Under the pieces are notes generated by a model. The model did no database searches and had not been told where the DNA came from. It saw only the letters and a list, made by a program, of their open reading frames with translations. 64,000 nt of DNA, taken from positions 310,001 through 374,000 of the forward strand of contig NZ_CP032543.1 in NCBI RefSeq assembly GCF_003610995.1, written 5' to 3'. Origin of the DNA: Streptomyces griseus subsp. griseus (lineage in GTDB: Bacteria > Actinomycetota > Actinomycetes > Streptomycetales > Streptomycetaceae). Below, one piece after another: positions 19,201-29,296 of this stretch. Both the position numbers and the translations under genes were made by a program. The first letter of the stretch is position 1; the number at the start of each line of letters is the position of its first letter.

Positions 19201-22200
19201 TCTTGGCGGTGGTCAGTTCGCCGTACGTCAGGGACCGGGTACCGCCGTCCAGGGCGCACTGGGTCACGGCGGTGGCCGCCGGGTCACGGCGGGCGGCGGT
19301 GTCGAACAGCGCTCCCAGGGTCGTCGGCGCGGCCCGCTCGGGGGCCCTGTCGGACTCGGGGGCCAGCTCGTCGACCCGGGCGTCCGGGCGGCTCAGCAGC
19401 TCGGTGAGGGTCCGGGTGAACGCGTGCAGGATCGCCGCGGCGCTCTCCCTGCGCAGCAGCTCCCCGTCGTAGATCAGGTTGAAGCGCGGGCGGCCGTCGT
19501 GCGACCGCTCCACGACCAGCGTCAACGGGTAGTGCGGGGCGCCCTCGTTGACGATGTCGGTGACGGCCAGGGTGTCGTCCGGGCCGCGCAGGGCGTCCAC
19601 GTCGGTCGCGACGTCGAACACCACCAGGGTGTCGAAGAGGGAGCCCGCGCCGCTCTGCCGCCCGATCCGTGCCAGCGACACGTGCTGGTGCGCCAGGACG
19701 GCGCTCTGATGTTCCTTGACAGCGGTGAGCAGGTCGTACGCGGTGTCGGTGGCGGACCAACGGGCCCGTACGGGGATGGTGTTGATGAAGAGGCCCACCA
19801 TGTCCCGGATGCCTGGCACGTCGGCGTCGCGTCCGGAGACGGTGGAGCCGAAGACGACGTCCCGGCCGTGCAGGATGCCTCCCAGCGTCACCGCCCACGC
19901 ACTGTGGACGGCGACGCTCAGGGGCACGCCCGCCGACCGTGCGGCGATGTCGATGTCCTCGGCGGGCTCGGCCGCGATGTCGGCGAACTGCTCGGAGGGG
20001 GTGTGCCCTTCGGCGACCAGGGAGGGGCCGGGCAGGTCGGCGAGTTCCTCGCGCCATACCCGGTCGCTCTCGTCCTGGTCCTGCCGGGCGAGCCAGCCGA
20101 CGTAGTCGCGGTAGCCGCCGATCGGGTACACGGACCCCGGTGCGTGGTACTCGGCCAGCAGGGCGCGGAGCATCGGCGGCACGGACCAGCCGTCGGCGAT
20201 GATGTGGTGGACGGTCTGCACCAGGACGGTGCGGCCGGCTCCGGCGCGGATGAGGGTGTAGCGCATCAGGGGGCCGGTGGCGAGGTCGAACCCGGCGCGG
20301 CGGTCCCGCTCGGCGAGGCCGCGGATCTCGTCGTCGGTGATGGCGGGGCGGTCCAGTGTGGTGAAGGGCGCCCGGACTCCGCTCTCCAGGACCGAGACCA
20401 CCCGGCCGTCGGCGAGGGCGGTGAAGCGGGCGGCCAGGTTGGGGTGGAGCGTGAGCAGCCGGGTGGCGGCCGCCGCGAGCCGGCCGGCGTCCACCTCCCC
20501 CTCCAGGGTGAGCAGTTGCTGCTCCACGTAGCTGCCCGTGGCGTCGTCGTCGAAGACCGAGTGGAAGTAGAGGCCCTCCTGCAGCGGGGTCAGCGGCAGG
20601 ATGTCCCGCAGCTCCGCGCTGTCCAGGTCGTCGACGTCGGCCTGGGCGAGCGCCACCAGCGGGAAGTCGCTGGGGGTGTGGCCGCCCTCCTCCAGCGTGG
20701 CCAGTGCGGACAGTGCCTCGCCGAAGTACGCGGCGAGGGTGGCGGTGTCCTCGTCGGTGAAGACGCCCTCGGGCCAGGAGAGGGTGGTGACCAGCTCGTA
20801 CGCGCCGTCGGCGTCGGGTTCGGCGATCGCGTTGAACTCCAGGGCGCGCGGCAGGCGCATCCTCGGGTCGCGCCTCTCACCCAACTGGCCTGTGGTGCCC
20901 GCGAGCTGCCAGTCCCCCGAGGCGCCCGCGTCGAAGCGGCCCAGGTAGTTGAAGAGCACCTGGGGCGCGGGCGCGACCGGTCCGGTGTCGGTGAGGTAGC
21001 GCAGGGCGCCGTAGGAGAGGCCGTTGCTCGGGACCCGGGCGAGGTCTTCCTTGACCGCCTTGAGGGCGGCGGCGAGATAGGCGGGTGCGGTGAGGTCGGG
21101 GGCCGCGCCGGGGTCGACGGTCACCGGGAACAGCGTGGTGAACCAGCCGACCGTACGCGACAGTTCGGGGTCGAAGCCGACCGCGTCCGCCACGAACCTC
21201 CCCTCACGGCCGTGCCCTTCCAATTCGATGTGGGCGAAGGTCTGTTCCTGCCCCCGGTCGCGGCGCCACCGGGCGAGGGCGACGGCCAGCGCGGTCAGCA
21301 GGACGTCGTTGACGCCCGCGTGGAACGTGGCGGGGACCTCGCCCAGCAGTGCGGCCGTCTCCTCGGGTCCGACGGTGAGTGTCCGGGTCCGCTCACGGGC
21401 CACGGTGTCGGCCTCGGTGAGGGAACGCCTGCCGATCGGCGCGTCCTCGCCCGGCAGGGCACGCTCGAAGTAGGTGCGGTCGGTGGCGAAGTCCGCCCGC
21501 TCCAGGAGCTGGGTCCAGCGCCTGAACGACGTACCGACGGGCGGGAGTTCGACAGCTGCGCCCGAGGCGTGCCGACGCCAGGCCGTGGCCAGGTCCTCCA
21601 TGAGGATCCGCCAGGACACGCCGTCGATCACCACGTGGTGGGCGACCAGGACCAGCTGGCGTTCCGCGCGGCGCCAGACGGCACGCAGCATCACACCGTT
21701 GTCCGGGTCCAGTGCCCCGGTGGCACGTTCGACGCACTCCTCCAGCGGCGCGTCGCTCTCCTCCCAGCCCACGGTGGCCGCCCCGGCAGGCGGGATGTCG
21801 AAGCTCCAGCGCTCGCCGCGTACCAGCCGGGCGCGGAGCATGTCGTGGCGGTCGAGGACGGCGGTGAGGACGGTGGAGAGGGCGTCGGCGGTCAGCGCGG
21901 CCGGGGTGTTGAGGACGACCGACTGCACGAAGCCGTCGACCGCTTCGGTGGTCTCGCCGAGCCACTGCACGATCGGTGATCCCACCACGGAGCCGGTCGG
22001 GGTGTCGGCGTGGTCGACGGCGGAGACGTCGTCGCGGCTCGCCACCGCCGCCAGCGCCCCGACGGTGCCGTTGGTGAAGATCTGGCGTGCCGTCACATGC
22101 AGACCGACCTCGCGCAGGGCGCTGAGCAGGGAGATCGCCAGGATGCTGTCGCCGCCGAGCAGGAAGAAGTCCTGGTCGACGCCGACGTCGTCGACGCGCA

Positions 22201-24181
22201 GCACCGCCGCGACCGCCGCGCACACCAGGCGCTCGTTCTCGGTGGCGGGTGCCACGAGGCCGCCGGTGGGCCGGGCGGGTTCCGGCAGGGCGGCCCGGTC
22301 GATCTTGCCGTTGGCGGTGAGCGGGAACTCCGTCAGGACGACGAGGTGGGCGGGGACCATGTACTCGACCATGTGGGCGGTGGCCCAGGCCGTGACCTCG
22401 TCGGCCGTGAGCTCCTCGCCACCGGTGGAGGGGATGACGTACCCCACCAGGTAGGTGCCGCCCGCGCTGTTCTTCCGGGCGACGACGCAGGTGTGCCGGA
22501 CACGGGGGTGTTCGGCGAGGGAGGCCTCGACGTCCTCGATCTCCAGCCGCATCCCGCGGATCTTTATCTGGTTGTCGGCCCGGCCGAGGAAGTCCAGCGA
22601 CCCGTCGGGGGCGAACCGGGCGAGGTCGCCGGTCCGGTAGAGCCGGGAGCCGTCGGAGGCGAAGGGATTGGCGACGAACCGGGAGGCGGTGAGGCCGGGC
22701 GCACCGACGTAGCCGCGTCCCAGGAGGAGTCCGCCCACGTACAGTTCGCCGCCGACGCCGACCGGGACCGGGCGCAGTTCGTCGTCCAGCACGTAGAGCT
22801 GGGTGTTGGGGTTGGCCTTGCCGATCGAGGTCGACAGGCGCTCCGCCTCGCCCCGGTAGATGACGTGGGAGACGCCGATGGTCGTCTCGGCGGGGCCGTA
22901 GCCGTGGTACATGGGGATGTCGAGGCGGGTGCGGAACCGCTCGTACAGCTCCGGGGTCAGCACCTCGCCGCCGCACCAGACGTGGCGCAGGCTGTCGAGA
23001 CGGCCGGAGCCGGCCTCGATCTCCAGGAGGACGTCCAGCATGGACGAGACCAGGTAGGTGAAGGTGACGCGCTGCTCGGCGATGACGCTCAGCAGGTGGT
23101 GCGGGTCGCGCTCGCCGCCGGGCCGCAGGATGACCAGCCGGCCGCCGGAGACCAGCGGCAGGAAGATCTCGTTGATGGAGATGTCGAAGGAGAGCGGCGC
23201 CTTGAAGAGCGAGGCGTCGTCGTGGCCGAACCGCAGGATCTCCTCCCGCTGCCACAGCAGGCGCTCGCTGATCGCCTCGTGGCGGATCATGGCGCCCTTG
23301 GGGCGGCCGGTGGAGCCGGAGGTGAAGATGACGTACGCCAGTGAGGTGGGGTGGACGACCACCTCGGGCGCCTGTGCCGGGCAGGAGCCGAATCCCCAGT
23401 CGCCGAGGTCGACGGCGACGGCGTCCGGCTCGGACGCGTCGGAGACGCCCGAGCCGTCGAGCTGGAGCACGACCCCGGCGTCCTCGATGACGACGGCCCT
23501 GCGGGCGGCGGGCCACTGCGGGTCGAGGGGGACGAACGCGCAGCCGGCCTGGAGCACGGCGAGGAGGCCGATGACCATCTCGGCGGAGCGACCGAGCGAG
23601 ATCCCGACGACCTGTTCGGAGTCGAGCCCGCGCCCGATCAGGTGCTGGGCCAACTGCGCAGATTTCTCGGCGGCCTCACGGTAGGTCAGGGTTCGGTGCT
23701 CGTCGACGATCGCGACGGCGTTCGGCCTGCTGCGGGCCTGCTCGCGGAACAGCTCCACGACGGTCGGGCGGACGCGGTCGGCCCGGTTGTCGTTCCAGCC
23801 GGCCAGGGTCTCGATCCGTGCCGCGATGCCGGAGGGGCCGATGGTGCCGACGGGCCGGTCGGGGAAGTCGGCCAGGTCGTCCAGGGCGAGCTGCGCGTCG
23901 GCCACCGGCACACCGTCGGGGACCGTGACGCTCAGGCCGTCCGCACCGACCTCCCAGCCCCGGCTCCCGCCACCGCCGTTGTCGACCCAGCCGAGGACAT
24001 CGGCGAACGAGGTCCCGGGCGTGAGGTCGATGCCTTCGGGGCCGGTACCCGTCGCCCAGTACGCCAGCCCGATGGCACATGCCTCGGCGACGGTCCGGTC
24101 GCTGTACTCGCCGATGCGCCTGCGCACATCGGCGAAGTGGGTGGGAGAGAGCAGTACGTGAGGAGCAGACGGTTCCGTCAT
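13286..24181 (-). CDS. cchH: Trimodular non-ribosomal peptide synthetase for coelichelin (CchH)
   Basis: 3631-residue synthetase with domain order A1 (about 130-640), PCP1 (S679), E1 (HH848-849), C1 (HHIIADG from 1325), A2, PCP2 (S2170), E2 (HH2341-2342), C2 (2742-2748), A3, PCP3 (S3592), with no thioesterase. The A-domain ten-residue codes I read are DINYWGGIGK (N5-formyl-N5-hydroxyornithine), DFWNIGMVHK (threonine) and DMENLGLINK (N5-hydroxyornithine). With two epimerases this is the coelichelin programme D-hfOrn, D-allo-Thr, L-hOrn. The first 125 residues resemble no complete domain and may be a condensation-domain remnant. C2 reads HLLLWDG, so the second histidine of HHxxxDG is leucine. 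An iron box lies directly upstream. Release is probably by CchJ. Confidence 0.93.
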   Translation of the reverse strand: MTEPSAPHVLLSPTHFADVRRRIGEYSDRTVAEACAIGLAYWATGTGPEGIDLTPGTSFADVLGWVDNGGGGSRGWEVGADGLSVTVPDGVPVADAQLALDDLADFPDRPVGTIGPSGIAARIETLAGWNDNRADRVRPTVVELFREQARSRPNAVAIVDEHRTLTYREAAEKSAQLAQHLIGRGLDSEQVVGISLGRSAEMVIGLLAVLQAGCAFVPLDPQWPAARRAVVIEDAGVVLQLDGSGVSDASEPDAVAVDLGDWGFGSCPAQAPEVVVHPTSLAYVIFTSGSTGRPKGAMIRHEAISERLLWQREEILRFGHDDASLFKAPLSFDISINEIFLPLVSGGRLVILRPGGERDPHHLLSVIAEQRVTFTYLVSSMLDVLLEIEAGSGRLDSLRHVWCGGEVLTPELYERFRTRLDIPMYHGYGPAETTIGVSHVIYRGEAERLSTSIGKANPNTQLYVLDDELRPVPVGVGGELYVGGLLLGRGYVGAPGLTASRFVANPFASDGSRLYRTGDLARFAPDGSLDFLGRADNQIKIRGMRLEIEDVEASLAEHPRVRHTCVVARKNSAGGTYLVGYVIPSTGGEELTADEVTAWATAHMVEYMVPAHLVVLTEFPLTANGKIDRAALPEPARPTGGLVAPATENERLVCAAVAAVLRVDDVGVDQDFFLLGGDSILAISLLSALREVGLHVTARQIFTNGTVGALAAVASRDDVSAVDHADTPTGSVVGSPIVQWLGETTEAVDGFVQSVVLNTPAALTADALSTVLTAVLDRHDMLRARLVRGERWSFDIPPAGAATVGWEESDAPLEECVERATGALDPDNGVMLRAVWRRAERQLVLVAHHVVIDGVSWRILMEDLATAWRRHASGAAVELPPVGTSFRRWTQLLERADFATDRTYFERALPGEDAPIGRRSLTEADTVARERTRTLTVGPEETAALLGEVPATFHAGVNDVLLTALAVALARWRRDRGQEQTFAHIELEGHGREGRFVADAVGFDPELSRTVGWFTTLFPVTVDPGAAPDLTAPAYLAAALKAVKEDLARVPSNGLSYGALRYLTDTGPVAPAPQVLFNYLGRFDAGASGDWQLAGTTGQLGERRDPRMRLPRALEFNAIAEPDADGAYELVTTLSWPEGVFTDEDTATLAAYFGEALSALATLEEGGHTPSDFPLVALAQADVDDLDSAELRDILPLTPLQEGLYFHSVFDDDATGSYVEQQLLTLEGEVDAGRLAAAATRLLTLHPNLAARFTALADGRVVSVLESGVRAPFTTLDRPAITDDEIRGLAERDRRAGFDLATGPLMRYTLIRAGAGRTVLVQTVHHIIADGWSVPPMLRALLAEYHAPGSVYPIGGYRDYVGWLARQDQDESDRVWREELADLPGPSLVAEGHTPSEQFADIAAEPAEDIDIAARSAGVPLSVAVHSAWAVTLGGILHGRDVVFGSTVSGRDADVPGIRDMVGLFINTIPVRARWSATDTAYDLLTAVKEHQSAVLAHQHVSLARIGRQSGAGSLFDTLVVFDVATDVDALRGPDDTLAVTDIVNEGAPHYPLTLVVERSHDGRPRFNLIYDGELLRRESAAAILHAFTRTLTELLSRPDARVDELAPESDRAPERAAPTTLGALFDTAARRDPAATAVTQCALDGGTRSLTYGELTTAKNALTSVLGAAGVRPGQRVAVAVPRSLEQVVALIAVVTAGGAYVPLDLAYPDERLEYILADSAPQVVLVDRDQRDRFTRLLESAGVEARVLVQGDEQPSAGTAAPEVSPQDAAYVIYTSGSTGRPKGVVVPHSAVATLLANTRPDMDFGPDDVWVQFHSFSFDFAVWELWGALAHGGELLVPEYALTRSPVDFHRLVRERGVTVLNQTPSAFHQFVEADLHADRPVTALRRVIFGGEALDLGRLRGWVERHGTGAPELVNMYGITETTVHVTHRVLTDEDFTGGTDVSPIGGPIPGLTTYLLDDRLRPVPPGRVGAIYVAGDQVSLGYLGRPALTASRFVANPFAGDGSRMYHTGDLARRTLDGELEFAGRADDQVQLKGFRVELGEVENAMREVNGVVDVAVTVADSGDHLVAHIVGAAPADLTTLLSAKLPVHMVPGRVLPVDALPLTVNGKLDRKALTERAAHQDGPQQERATGGSDALTALVDIFAGTLTGTSVDADTDFFGAGGDSIIAITVVNRARALGLPIAPRDVFLRKTPRALADHLATRAPQTAPTPVTRREDGPLPLTPIILRRRELGGSLARFAQARALEVADGTGLADIRRAANAVVAAHPALRLRLGTEHGVWTLRTEPAREATLATPDTTDATAAANAAAGRLDPEAGDVIAFSWLAASRTLVVTVHHLAVDAVSWLILLDDLTTALTGAALEPPTTSYAAYAEALAVRSAESAEGLGHWLTTLQAPPLVPAPGELRETTAVLPPDVSDLVTRTAPAALGVGLTELLCGALRTALTHIQPTPTDLAIDLERHGRVPAAEHHDYTRTVGWFTSIAPVRLTPHTDPVAAAREIAERQPDEEGHVAYGRLRYLNPQTAPLLTARPQVLFNYLGRGGESEALRVTGDGEGESPYAVEVNAWTDDATGSLHAALTLAAGIPEELTDHWLTALTQIGSAAATAERTAPVTPLQRGLFFQAQMAGAAGHYVAQSWFTFDRRLDTGALAEAMAYVIARHPVVGAGFTTDDDGNPVQLLKAGRRVDVRTVELTTDAEAEALRIRDRESGFDPGEPPLIRLTVVRLPDGRDGLLLSYHLLLWDGWSREILLRDLFDAYEAVVAGEPWDATPAVPGFEEYARELAAKDPAVAERFWADHLTGLSGPTLLAGPAPDLIEELPQPLVHTLSAELTELLREAARVHGVTLNSVLTGAFGLLLGARTGRADAVFGVTVSGREGAGHGDIVGVLLNTVPMWTRARPEETVGAYLSAVQAARVAAMDHEHLGLGEIQRASGHDTLFDNLFVLQNFLDLDAFAAMNARHGITSVRADDSTHYPYTWVVTPGDRLTVKLEHRHGDAEAARRLLDDYLRVLEDVARSTGLMGALRGLGPDPEPAARTDIGTDTVVDRFDLAADRHPDRIALVADGATMTFAQLRDRSRAVAGVLARRGIGPETTVGLAIPRSLDWIAALFAVLRVGGAYVPLELDHPDERIATIVEDARPEVILTVSSVSPRLSGELIELDRPLPEAEPYVTFAPDDPDRLRRPAYTIYTSGSTGKPKGVVTEYAGLTNMLINHQRRIFEPVLAEHGHRTFRIAHTVSFAFDMSWEELLWLADGHEVHICDEELRRDAPRLVAYCAEHAIDVINVTPTYAQQLIAEGLLDDPRQRPPLVLLGGEAVTPTLWQRLSETEGTVGYNLYGPTEYTINTLGVGTFECQDPVVGVAIDNTEVYVLDPWLRPLPDGAPGELYVAGVGIARGYLGRSAQTAHRFVACPFGAPGERMYRTGDLVIRRPDGNIVYLGRTDQQVKIRGHRVELGEVEAVFAAHPAVRFVAAVAQPDPQVDGAYRLAAYLVVEGAELAQVAAEVSSGLPDFLRPTHFARVDSIPLTVNGKADTKALPEARPLGALTTAGERGPETETETVVCEFFAEALDLEDDEVSAVSDFVSLGGHSMLAVRLIGLLRREYGPVVTIRDLFTLRTPEAIARHLDEN

Positions 24182-24207
24182 CGAAGACTCAGACCCTTCC
24201 GAGGTTT

Positions 24208-24226
24208 GAAAGTTAGCCTAACCTTA
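24208..24226 (-). promoter_or_regulatory. Iron box upstream of cchH
   Basis: Read on the coding strand, TAAGGTTAGGCTAACTTTC matches 15 of 19 positions of TTAGGTTAGGCTAACCTAA. It sits 27-45 bp before the NRPS start in the gap after cchG, so the NRPS-cchI unit can be controlled separately. Confidence 0.8.
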
Positions 24227-24237
24227 CTGAGGTTGAC

Positions 24238-26025
24238 CTAACTACCCTCGCGCCAAGCGCGCCACAGACGCGCGTACATGCCACCCAGAGCCACCAGCTC
24301 CTCGTGCGTCCCCTCCTCCACCACGCGCCCGGCGTCCAGGACGGCGATCCGGTCCGCCGCCATCGCCTGGGTCAGCCGGTGGGCCACGAAGAGGGTGGTG
24401 CGGCCCGCGCACGCGGCCAGCACGGCACGCTCCAGCTCGGCGGCGCCCTCGCTGCCCGCCTCGGCGGTTGACTCGTCGAGGACCACCACCGGCGACCGGC
24501 TCAACACCAGCCGGGCCAGCGCCACTTGTGCGACCTTGGTCACATCGAGGCGCTCGCCGCCCTCGCCGACCATGGCGTGCAGCCCGCCGGGGAGCAGCTC
24601 CACCCATCCGTCGGCGCCGACGGTCCGCAGCGCCTCCATCAGCTGGTCGTCGCTCGCGTCCGGTGCGGCGAGGCGCAGATCGTCGGCGAGCGGCCCTGAG
24701 AAGACGTGCGTCTCCTGGGTCAGGATGCTCACCAGGGACCGGGCCTCGGCCTCGTCGAGTCCGGCGAGCTCCCGCGACCCGATGCGCACGGCCCCGGACT
24801 GCGGGGTCCCGATGCCGGCGATCAGCGCGGCCAGGGTCGACTTGCCCGCGCCCGTGGCGCCCACGAGCGCCAGCGAGCCACCGGCCGGGATGGAGAGGTT
24901 CACGTCGCGCAGGACCGGCTCGTCGGTGTCCGGGTAGCTGAAGGTCAGCTCCTGGACCGTCACGGCGTACGGTACGGCCTCGGCCGGGACGACGGACTCG
25001 TCGCCCACCAGCCGCTCCTCCGACGGCTCCCCCAGCACCCCGACCAGGCGGGTGAGGCTGGCGCCGGACTTCTGCGCCTCGTCGAAGGTGAACATGATGG
25101 AGCCCAGCGGGGTGAACAGCCGGTGGAACATCAGCGGGGCGGCCGACACCTCGCCGAGGGTGGCGGCGTCGGCCTCCAGCAGGGCGTACCCCACCACCAG
25201 GATCAGGACGAGGCCGATGAACTCGGCCCGGTTCTCCCGGCCGACGAAGCGGCCGAAGAACCGGAAAACCTCGACGCCGAGGTTGCGCACCCGCCACGAC
25301 TCGGCGGTGACCTTCTCGCGGACGTCGCCCTCCAGGCGGTACGCCCGGACCGTGTCGATCCCGTTGAGGCCGCTGATCAGCGCCTGCGCCCGGTCGGCCT
25401 GGGCGACGCGCTGCTTGCGGTAGAGCGGGGCGGACCTGGGGAGATACCAGCGCAGCGCCAGCGCGTACGCGGGCAGGGCGCAGGCGCCGGCCACGCCGAG
25501 CCGCCAGTCCAGGCCGAACATGCCGAGGGTGGCGATGGCGACCAGCACGCCCGCCGAGAACACCGTGGGGATGGCCTGCCGGATGCCCTTGGACAGGACG
25601 GCCACGTCGTCGCCGACGCGGGAGAGCACATCGCCCCGGCCGACCTGCTCCACGCGGGCGCTCGGCATGCCCAGCACGGCGCGGACGGCGCTCTCGCGCA
25701 GCTGGGCGAGGAGCTCGGCCCCCAGCCGCCCGATCAGATAGGTGGAGGCCGCGGTGGCCGCCGCGCCGAACAGCGCGGCGGCCCCCATCAGCACTCCGAC
25801 CGTGACGAGCACCGAGCGTGATTCGCCGCCGACCACCCCGTCGACCACCCGGCCCAGCAGGAGCACGGGGACCACTTGGAGGGCCGCTCCGGCCACGGTG
25901 GTGACCACGGTGGAGAGGGTCAGCCACGGGGCCCGGCGGCAGTGTGCCGCCACCCAGCCGGTGGCCTCCCTCCCCGTCGCCGTACGCAGCTTCGCCGGGG
26001 CCGGGGGGGTGTCGGTGACAGTCAC
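24238..26025 (-). CDS. cchG: ABC exporter half-transporter with intact ATPase motifs (CchG)
   Basis: 595-residue TMD-NBD exporter half. The membrane domain covers about residues 25-300. The NBD has a standard Walker A (GATGAGKST), Q-loop (ILTQETHVFSG), Walker B (VVVLDEST) and H-loop (VAHRL). The signature, however, is lost: at 24526-24549 LDVTKVAQ stands where LSGGQRQR is expected. This mirrors CchI, which keeps only the signature, so the two should form a heterodimer with one working ATP site. The GTG start is weak: it overlaps the stop of a 15-residue ORF (26022-26069) that begins just after cchF, and translational coupling through that ORF is possible. Confidence 0.85.
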   Translation of the reverse strand: MTVTDTPPAPAKLRTATGREATGWVAAHCRRAPWLTLSTVVTTVAGAALQVVPVLLLGRVVDGVVGGESRSVLVTVGVLMGAAALFGAAATAASTYLIGRLGAELLAQLRESAVRAVLGMPSARVEQVGRGDVLSRVGDDVAVLSKGIRQAIPTVFSAGVLVAIATLGMFGLDWRLGVAGACALPAYALALRWYLPRSAPLYRKQRVAQADRAQALISGLNGIDTVRAYRLEGDVREKVTAESWRVRNLGVEVFRFFGRFVGRENRAEFIGLVLILVVGYALLEADAATLGEVSAAPLMFHRLFTPLGSIMFTFDEAQKSGASLTRLVGVLGEPSEERLVGDESVVPAEAVPYAVTVQELTFSYPDTDEPVLRDVNLSIPAGGSLALVGATGAGKSTLAALIAGIGTPQSGAVRIGSRELAGLDEAEARSLVSILTQETHVFSGPLADDLRLAAPDASDDQLMEALRTVGADGWVELLPGGLHAMVGEGGERLDVTKVAQVALARLVLSRSPVVVLDESTAEAGSEGAAELERAVLAACAGRTTLFVAHRLTQAMAADRIAVLDAGRVVEEGTHEELVALGGMYARLWRAWREGS

Positions 26026-26069
26026 GCGATCGCCAGTTCTCGGTGGGGGGAGGGCGGTTCGGCCGTCAT
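26022..26069 (-). CDS. Possible 15-residue coupling ORF between cchF and cchG
   Basis: ATG three bases after the cchF stop opens MTAEPPSPHRELAIA, whose TGA overlaps the GTG start of cchG. It may only serve to carry ribosomes from cchF to cchG. No function can be assigned. Confidence 0.25.
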   Translation of the reverse strand: MTAEPPSPHRELAIA

Positions 26070-26071
26070 CG

Positions 26072-27121
26072 CTACTTGGCCGCCTTGACCAGCTCGTCGA
26101 TGGCGTACGGCAGGGAGAGCAGCGTGCCCTGGGACATGGCGGCGCCGATGGCCGGACCCTCGCTGTCCAGGAGGTAGGAGACCTTGCCGTTCTTGACGGC
26201 GGGCAGGTTGGCGAAGAGCTCGAACTTCTTGAGCGCCTCGGTGTCCGCCTTGTCGTTGATGACGAAGATGCGGTCGACGTCGAGCAGGTCGATGCGCTCG
26301 GGCGACAGCTCGGTGGAGAACTTGCCGTCGGCGATCTTGTCGATCTCGGTCTGGTAGCCGAAGCCGGAACCGGTGACCAGCTGGCCGCGCACATCGGTGG
26401 AGGTGAACGGGTACACCGCGCCCTTGTACCAGGAGAGCGCGACGGCCTTCTGGCCGGCGAAGTCGGGGTTGTCCTTCTTGGCGGCGTCCAGCTTGTCCTG
26501 GATGCCCTTCACCAGTTCGGTGCCCTCGGACTCCTTGCCGAGCGCCTTGGCGATGTGCACCGCGTTGTCCTGCCACGCGGCGCTGAAGGGCTCCTTCTCG
26601 GCCTTGGTGCGGCCGACGGTGGGCGCGATCCTGGAGAGCTTGTCGTAGGCGGCCTTGTCGACCTCGGAGTAGACCGCGATGATCAGGTCCGGCCGCAGGG
26701 CGGCGATCTTCTCGTAGTTGGGGCCCGAGTCACCGTTGTTCATGATGACCTCGGGGCGGGTGTCGCCCCACTTGTCCTTGACCCAGGGCCACTGGGTGTT
26801 GATGTCGGGGGTCCGGCCCACCGGGTTCGGGTACTGGTCGACCATGCCGACCGGCTTGATGCCGAACGCCAGGATGGCCTGGTCGTCCGTGTAGCCGACG
26901 GAGACGACCCGCTTGGGGGCCTTCTCGACCTTCGTGGTTCCGAACGCGTGCTCCACCGTGACCGGGAACGCGCCGGCCTCGGCGGCCGGGGCGTCGTCGC
27001 TCTTCTTCGCCTCCGTGCCGGAACCGCATCCGGCGAGGAGGCCGACGCCGAGGGTCGCGACAGAAAGTGCCGCGGCCAGCCGCCGCCACGGCCGCACCTG
27101 CGTCGTTCGATGGAGAAGCAT
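26072..27121 (-). CDS. cchF: Ferric-siderophore-binding lipoprotein (CchF)
   Basis: 349-residue periplasmic-binding-protein-type lipoprotein that captures the ferric siderophore outside the membrane for the CchCDE importer. The signal peptide ends in the lipobox LLAGC (cysteine near residue 31). The mature protein has the FepB/FhuD-like fold signatures VEHAFGTTKVEKAPKRVVSV and GYTDDQAILAFGIKPVGM. The ATG is chosen because AAGGGA lies seven bases upstream; an upstream GTG would add 18 residues without signal-peptide character. An iron box is centred about 80 bp upstream. Confidence 0.9.
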   Translation of the reverse strand: MLLHRTTQVRPWRRLAAALSVATLGVGLLAGCGSGTEAKKSDDAPAAEAGAFPVTVEHAFGTTKVEKAPKRVVSVGYTDDQAILAFGIKPVGMVDQYPNPVGRTPDINTQWPWVKDKWGDTRPEVIMNNGDSGPNYEKIAALRPDLIIAVYSEVDKAAYDKLSRIAPTVGRTKAEKEPFSAAWQDNAVHIAKALGKESEGTELVKGIQDKLDAAKKDNPDFAGQKAVALSWYKGAVYPFTSTDVRGQLVTGSGFGYQTEIDKIADGKFSTELSPERIDLLDVDRIFVINDKADTEALKKFELFANLPAVKNGKVSYLLDSEGPAIGAAMSQGTLLSLPYAIDELVKAAK

Positions 27122-27191
27122 CCGGAATCCCTTGCTTTCGCGCTGTCCACTGCGCCCCTGGATGAGGGCGAGCAAACCTTATCCGACCAAG

Positions 27192-27210
27192 TGAGGCGAG
27201 CCTAGCCTTA
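27192..27210 (-). promoter_or_regulatory. Iron box upstream of cchF
   Basis: Coding-strand sequence TAAGGCTAGGCTCGCCTCA matches 14 of 19 consensus positions and is followed by the cchF leader. Confidence 0.7.
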
Positions 27211-27270
27211 CTTGAAATTCTCTCGCCGCCCGGGCCCGTCACCGTCCGGCCGATTCCCGCTGTCGGGGTC

Positions 27271-28134
27271 TCACTTCACCGAGGAGTCGATCACCGGCCG
27301 GACGTGCGTACGTCCGATCGGGACGATGAGCGGCCGGTCGCCCACCGGGTCCTCGATCACCTTCGCCTGCAGCCCGAAGGCGTCGTGCAGCAGCTCGGCG
27401 GTGATCACATCACGCGGGTGCCCCTGCGCCAGGATCGAACCCGCCCGCATCACGATGAGGTTGTCGCTGTAGCGCGTGGCGAGATTGAGGTCGTGCAGCA
27501 CCATGACCACGGTGCACCCCGACTCGTGCAGGTCGTCGACCAGATCGAGCACGTCGATGGCGTGCGCGAGGTCCAGATAGGTGGTCGGCTCGTCCAGCAG
27601 CAGCAGATCGGTGCCCTGGGCCAGGGTCATCGAGATCCAGACGCGCTGGCGCTGGCCGCCGGAGAGCGAGTCGACGGGACGGTCGGCCAGATCGGCCACC
27701 CCGGTCATGGCCAGAGCGCGCTCCACGACTCCGGCGTCGTCCGAGGACCACTGCCGCAGCCAGCTCTGGTGCGGATGGCGTCCCCGGGCGACCAGGTCGC
27801 CCACCGTCAGCCCCTCGGGTGCCACGGGCGCCTGCGGCAGCAGGCCGAGCTTCTTCGCCACGTCCCGGGTCCTGAGCCTGGCGATGTCCTCGCCGTCCAG
27901 CACGACCGTCCCGCTGGCCGGTTTGAGCAGACGGGTCAGGGTGCGCAACAGCGTCGACTTTCCGCAGCCGTTGGGACCGATGATCGTGGTGACGACCCCC
28001 GGCGGGATCGCCACGTCGAGATCGTCGATGACCGCCCGTCCGCCGTAGCCGACCGTGACGCCCCTCGCCGCCAGCCGTGCGGCGCCCTTGACCTCGGACC
28101 GGGTCTCGGTGATGAACTGCGCGACCACAAGCAC
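27271..28134 (-). CDS. cchE: Ferric-siderophore importer ATPase (CchE)
   Basis: About 287-residue FepC/FecE-type ATPase energising the CchCD permease. Visible motifs are Walker A GPNGCGKST, Q-loop LLPQAPVAPEGLTVGDLVARGRHPHQ (the family-typical RGRxPH), signature LSGGQRQR, Walker B LLLLDEPTTYLD and H-loop VLHDLN. The first GTG (28134) is shown, but a second GTG six bases on has AAGGGG better placed and may be the true start. Its own iron box ends only about 10 bp upstream of the first GTG, so the mRNA leader must be very short. Confidence 0.9.
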   Translation of the reverse strand: MLVVAQFITETRSEVKGAARLAARGVTVGYGGRAVIDDLDVAIPPGVVTTIIGPNGCGKSTLLRTLTRLLKPASGTVVLDGEDIARLRTRDVAKKLGLLPQAPVAPEGLTVGDLVARGRHPHQSWLRQWSSDDAGVVERALAMTGVADLADRPVDSLSGGQRQRVWISMTLAQGTDLLLLDEPTTYLDLAHAIDVLDLVDDLHESGCTVVMVLHDLNLATRYSDNLIVMRAGSILAQGHPRDVITAELLHDAFGLQAKVIEDPVGDRPLIVPIGRTHVRPVIDSSVK

Positions 28135-28143
28135 CCCTTGAAT

Positions 28144-28162
28144 TTAGGCTCGCCTAACCTTA
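28144..28162 (-). promoter_or_regulatory. Iron box upstream of cchE
   Basis: TTAGGCTCGCCTAACCTTA on the plus strand matches 15 of 19 consensus positions. It lies between cchD and cchE, so cchE has an iron-regulated promoter separate from the permease genes. Confidence 0.75.
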
Positions 28163-28192
28163 GTGCCTTCGACGGCAGTTCGCCTCAGGCCG

Positions 28193-29296
28193 TCACGGAC
28201 CGGACCGGCGCAGGTTCGCCCGTACCAGCAGATGGACGAGGAACGGGCCGCCGATCGCCGCGGTGACCACGCCGACCGGAAGGGTGACCGGCAGCGCCGT
28301 ACGCGCGATGAGGTCCGAACCGGTCAGCAGCAGCGCCCCCAGCAGGCCGGAGGCGGCCATCGGCGGCGTCGGGCACCTCGCCAGCCGCATCGCCACCTGG
28401 GGCGCCACCAGCGCGACGAACGGGACAGGGCCCGCCGCGCTCACCGCCACGGCTGCCAGCAGCACCGCGCACAGCAGGAGCACGGCCCGTACCCTGCCGT
28501 ACCGGACGCCCAGCCCGGCGGCCACGTCGTCGCCGAGGTGCATCGGTTTGAACTGGAACGCGGCGGCGGCCACCACCACGAGCAGGACGAGCCCGCCCCA
28601 GAACGCCACCTCGACCTCGTCCCACGACCGGCCGTCCAGCGAGCCGACCAGCCACGCCTGGGCCCGGGCCACGTCCCTGATGTCGGCCGACACCAGCAGC
28701 CAGGTCGTGATCGCCTGCATCACGGCACTCACCGAGATGCCGATGAGGATGAGCCGGAAGCCGTCGATCCCGCGCCGCCAGGCCAGGAAGTAGACCAGCA
28801 GCCCGGTGCCGAGGCCGCCCAGGAGCGCCGCCGCCGACAGGCCCACCGAGCCGACGACCGCCGCGGCGGCCCCGCCCGACACCGTCACCAGGAAGACCGC
28901 GACGGCGCTGGCGCCGCTGGTGATCCCGAGGATGTCGGGGCTGGCGAGCGGATTGCGGGCGACGGACTGGGTGATCGCCCCGGACACACCGAGCGCGATG
29001 CCCACGACGAGGCCGGCCAGGGCACGCGGCATCCGCAGGTCCATCACCACGAACTCGTCGACCTGTTCGCCCTGGCCCAGCAGCGTGGCGATCACCCGCG
29101 ACAGGCCGATGGGGAAGTCCCCGACGGCGATGGAGAGGCAGAACACCAGAAAGGCGGAGGCCGCCAGCACCAGTGTGACCAGGACGAGCCAGGGCCGCCA
29201 GACGAACGACACCCGCCCGATCCGCACACCCGGCGCCAACGGTGCCTTCGGATCCGCCGAGTCGGCGCCCTTCGGATTCATCTCTGTTTCGCTCAT
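28193..29296 (-). CDS. cchD: Ferric-siderophore importer permease (CchD, FecCD family)
   Basis: 367-residue FecCD-type membrane permease with about nine to ten hydrophobic segments. Family signatures are RMPRALAGLVVGIALGVSG, ITQSVARNPLASPDILGITSGA, and the ATPase-contact region GDDVAAGLGVRYGRVR. It would pair with CchC to form the membrane channel. The ATG overlaps the stop of cchC as ATGA, giving strong coupling. Confidence 0.92.
   Translation of the reverse strand: MSETEMNPKGADSADPKAPLAPGVRIGRVSFVWRPWLVLVTLVLAASAFLVFCLSIAVGDFPIGLSRVIATLLGQGEQVDEFVVMDLRMPRALAGLVVGIALGVSGAITQSVARNPLASPDILGITSGASAVAVFLVTVSGGAAAAVVGSVGLSAAALLGGLGTGLLVYFLAWRRGIDGFRLILIGISVSAVMQAITTWLLVSADIRDVARAQAWLVGSLDGRSWDEVEVAFWGGLVLLVVVAAAAFQFKPMHLGDDVAAGLGVRYGRVRAVLLLCAVLLAAVAVSAAGPVPFVALVAPQVAMRLARCPTPPMAASGLLGALLLTGSDLIARTALPVTLPVGVVTAAIGGPFLVHLLVRANLRRSGP

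Noticed and set aside
11516..21979. A 3487-codon open frame on the plus strand
   Set aside because: It lies antisense to cchH and cchI, has no recognisable domain and shows the Asp/Gly/Val/Arg-rich composition expected from the complementary strand of GC-rich coding DNA.
26022..26069. Frameshift at the cchG N-terminus like those elsewhere
   Set aside because: The change of frame would fit a one-base deletion, but the small ORF's stop comes before any homopolymer that could be lengthened. A coupling ORF is the simpler reading.
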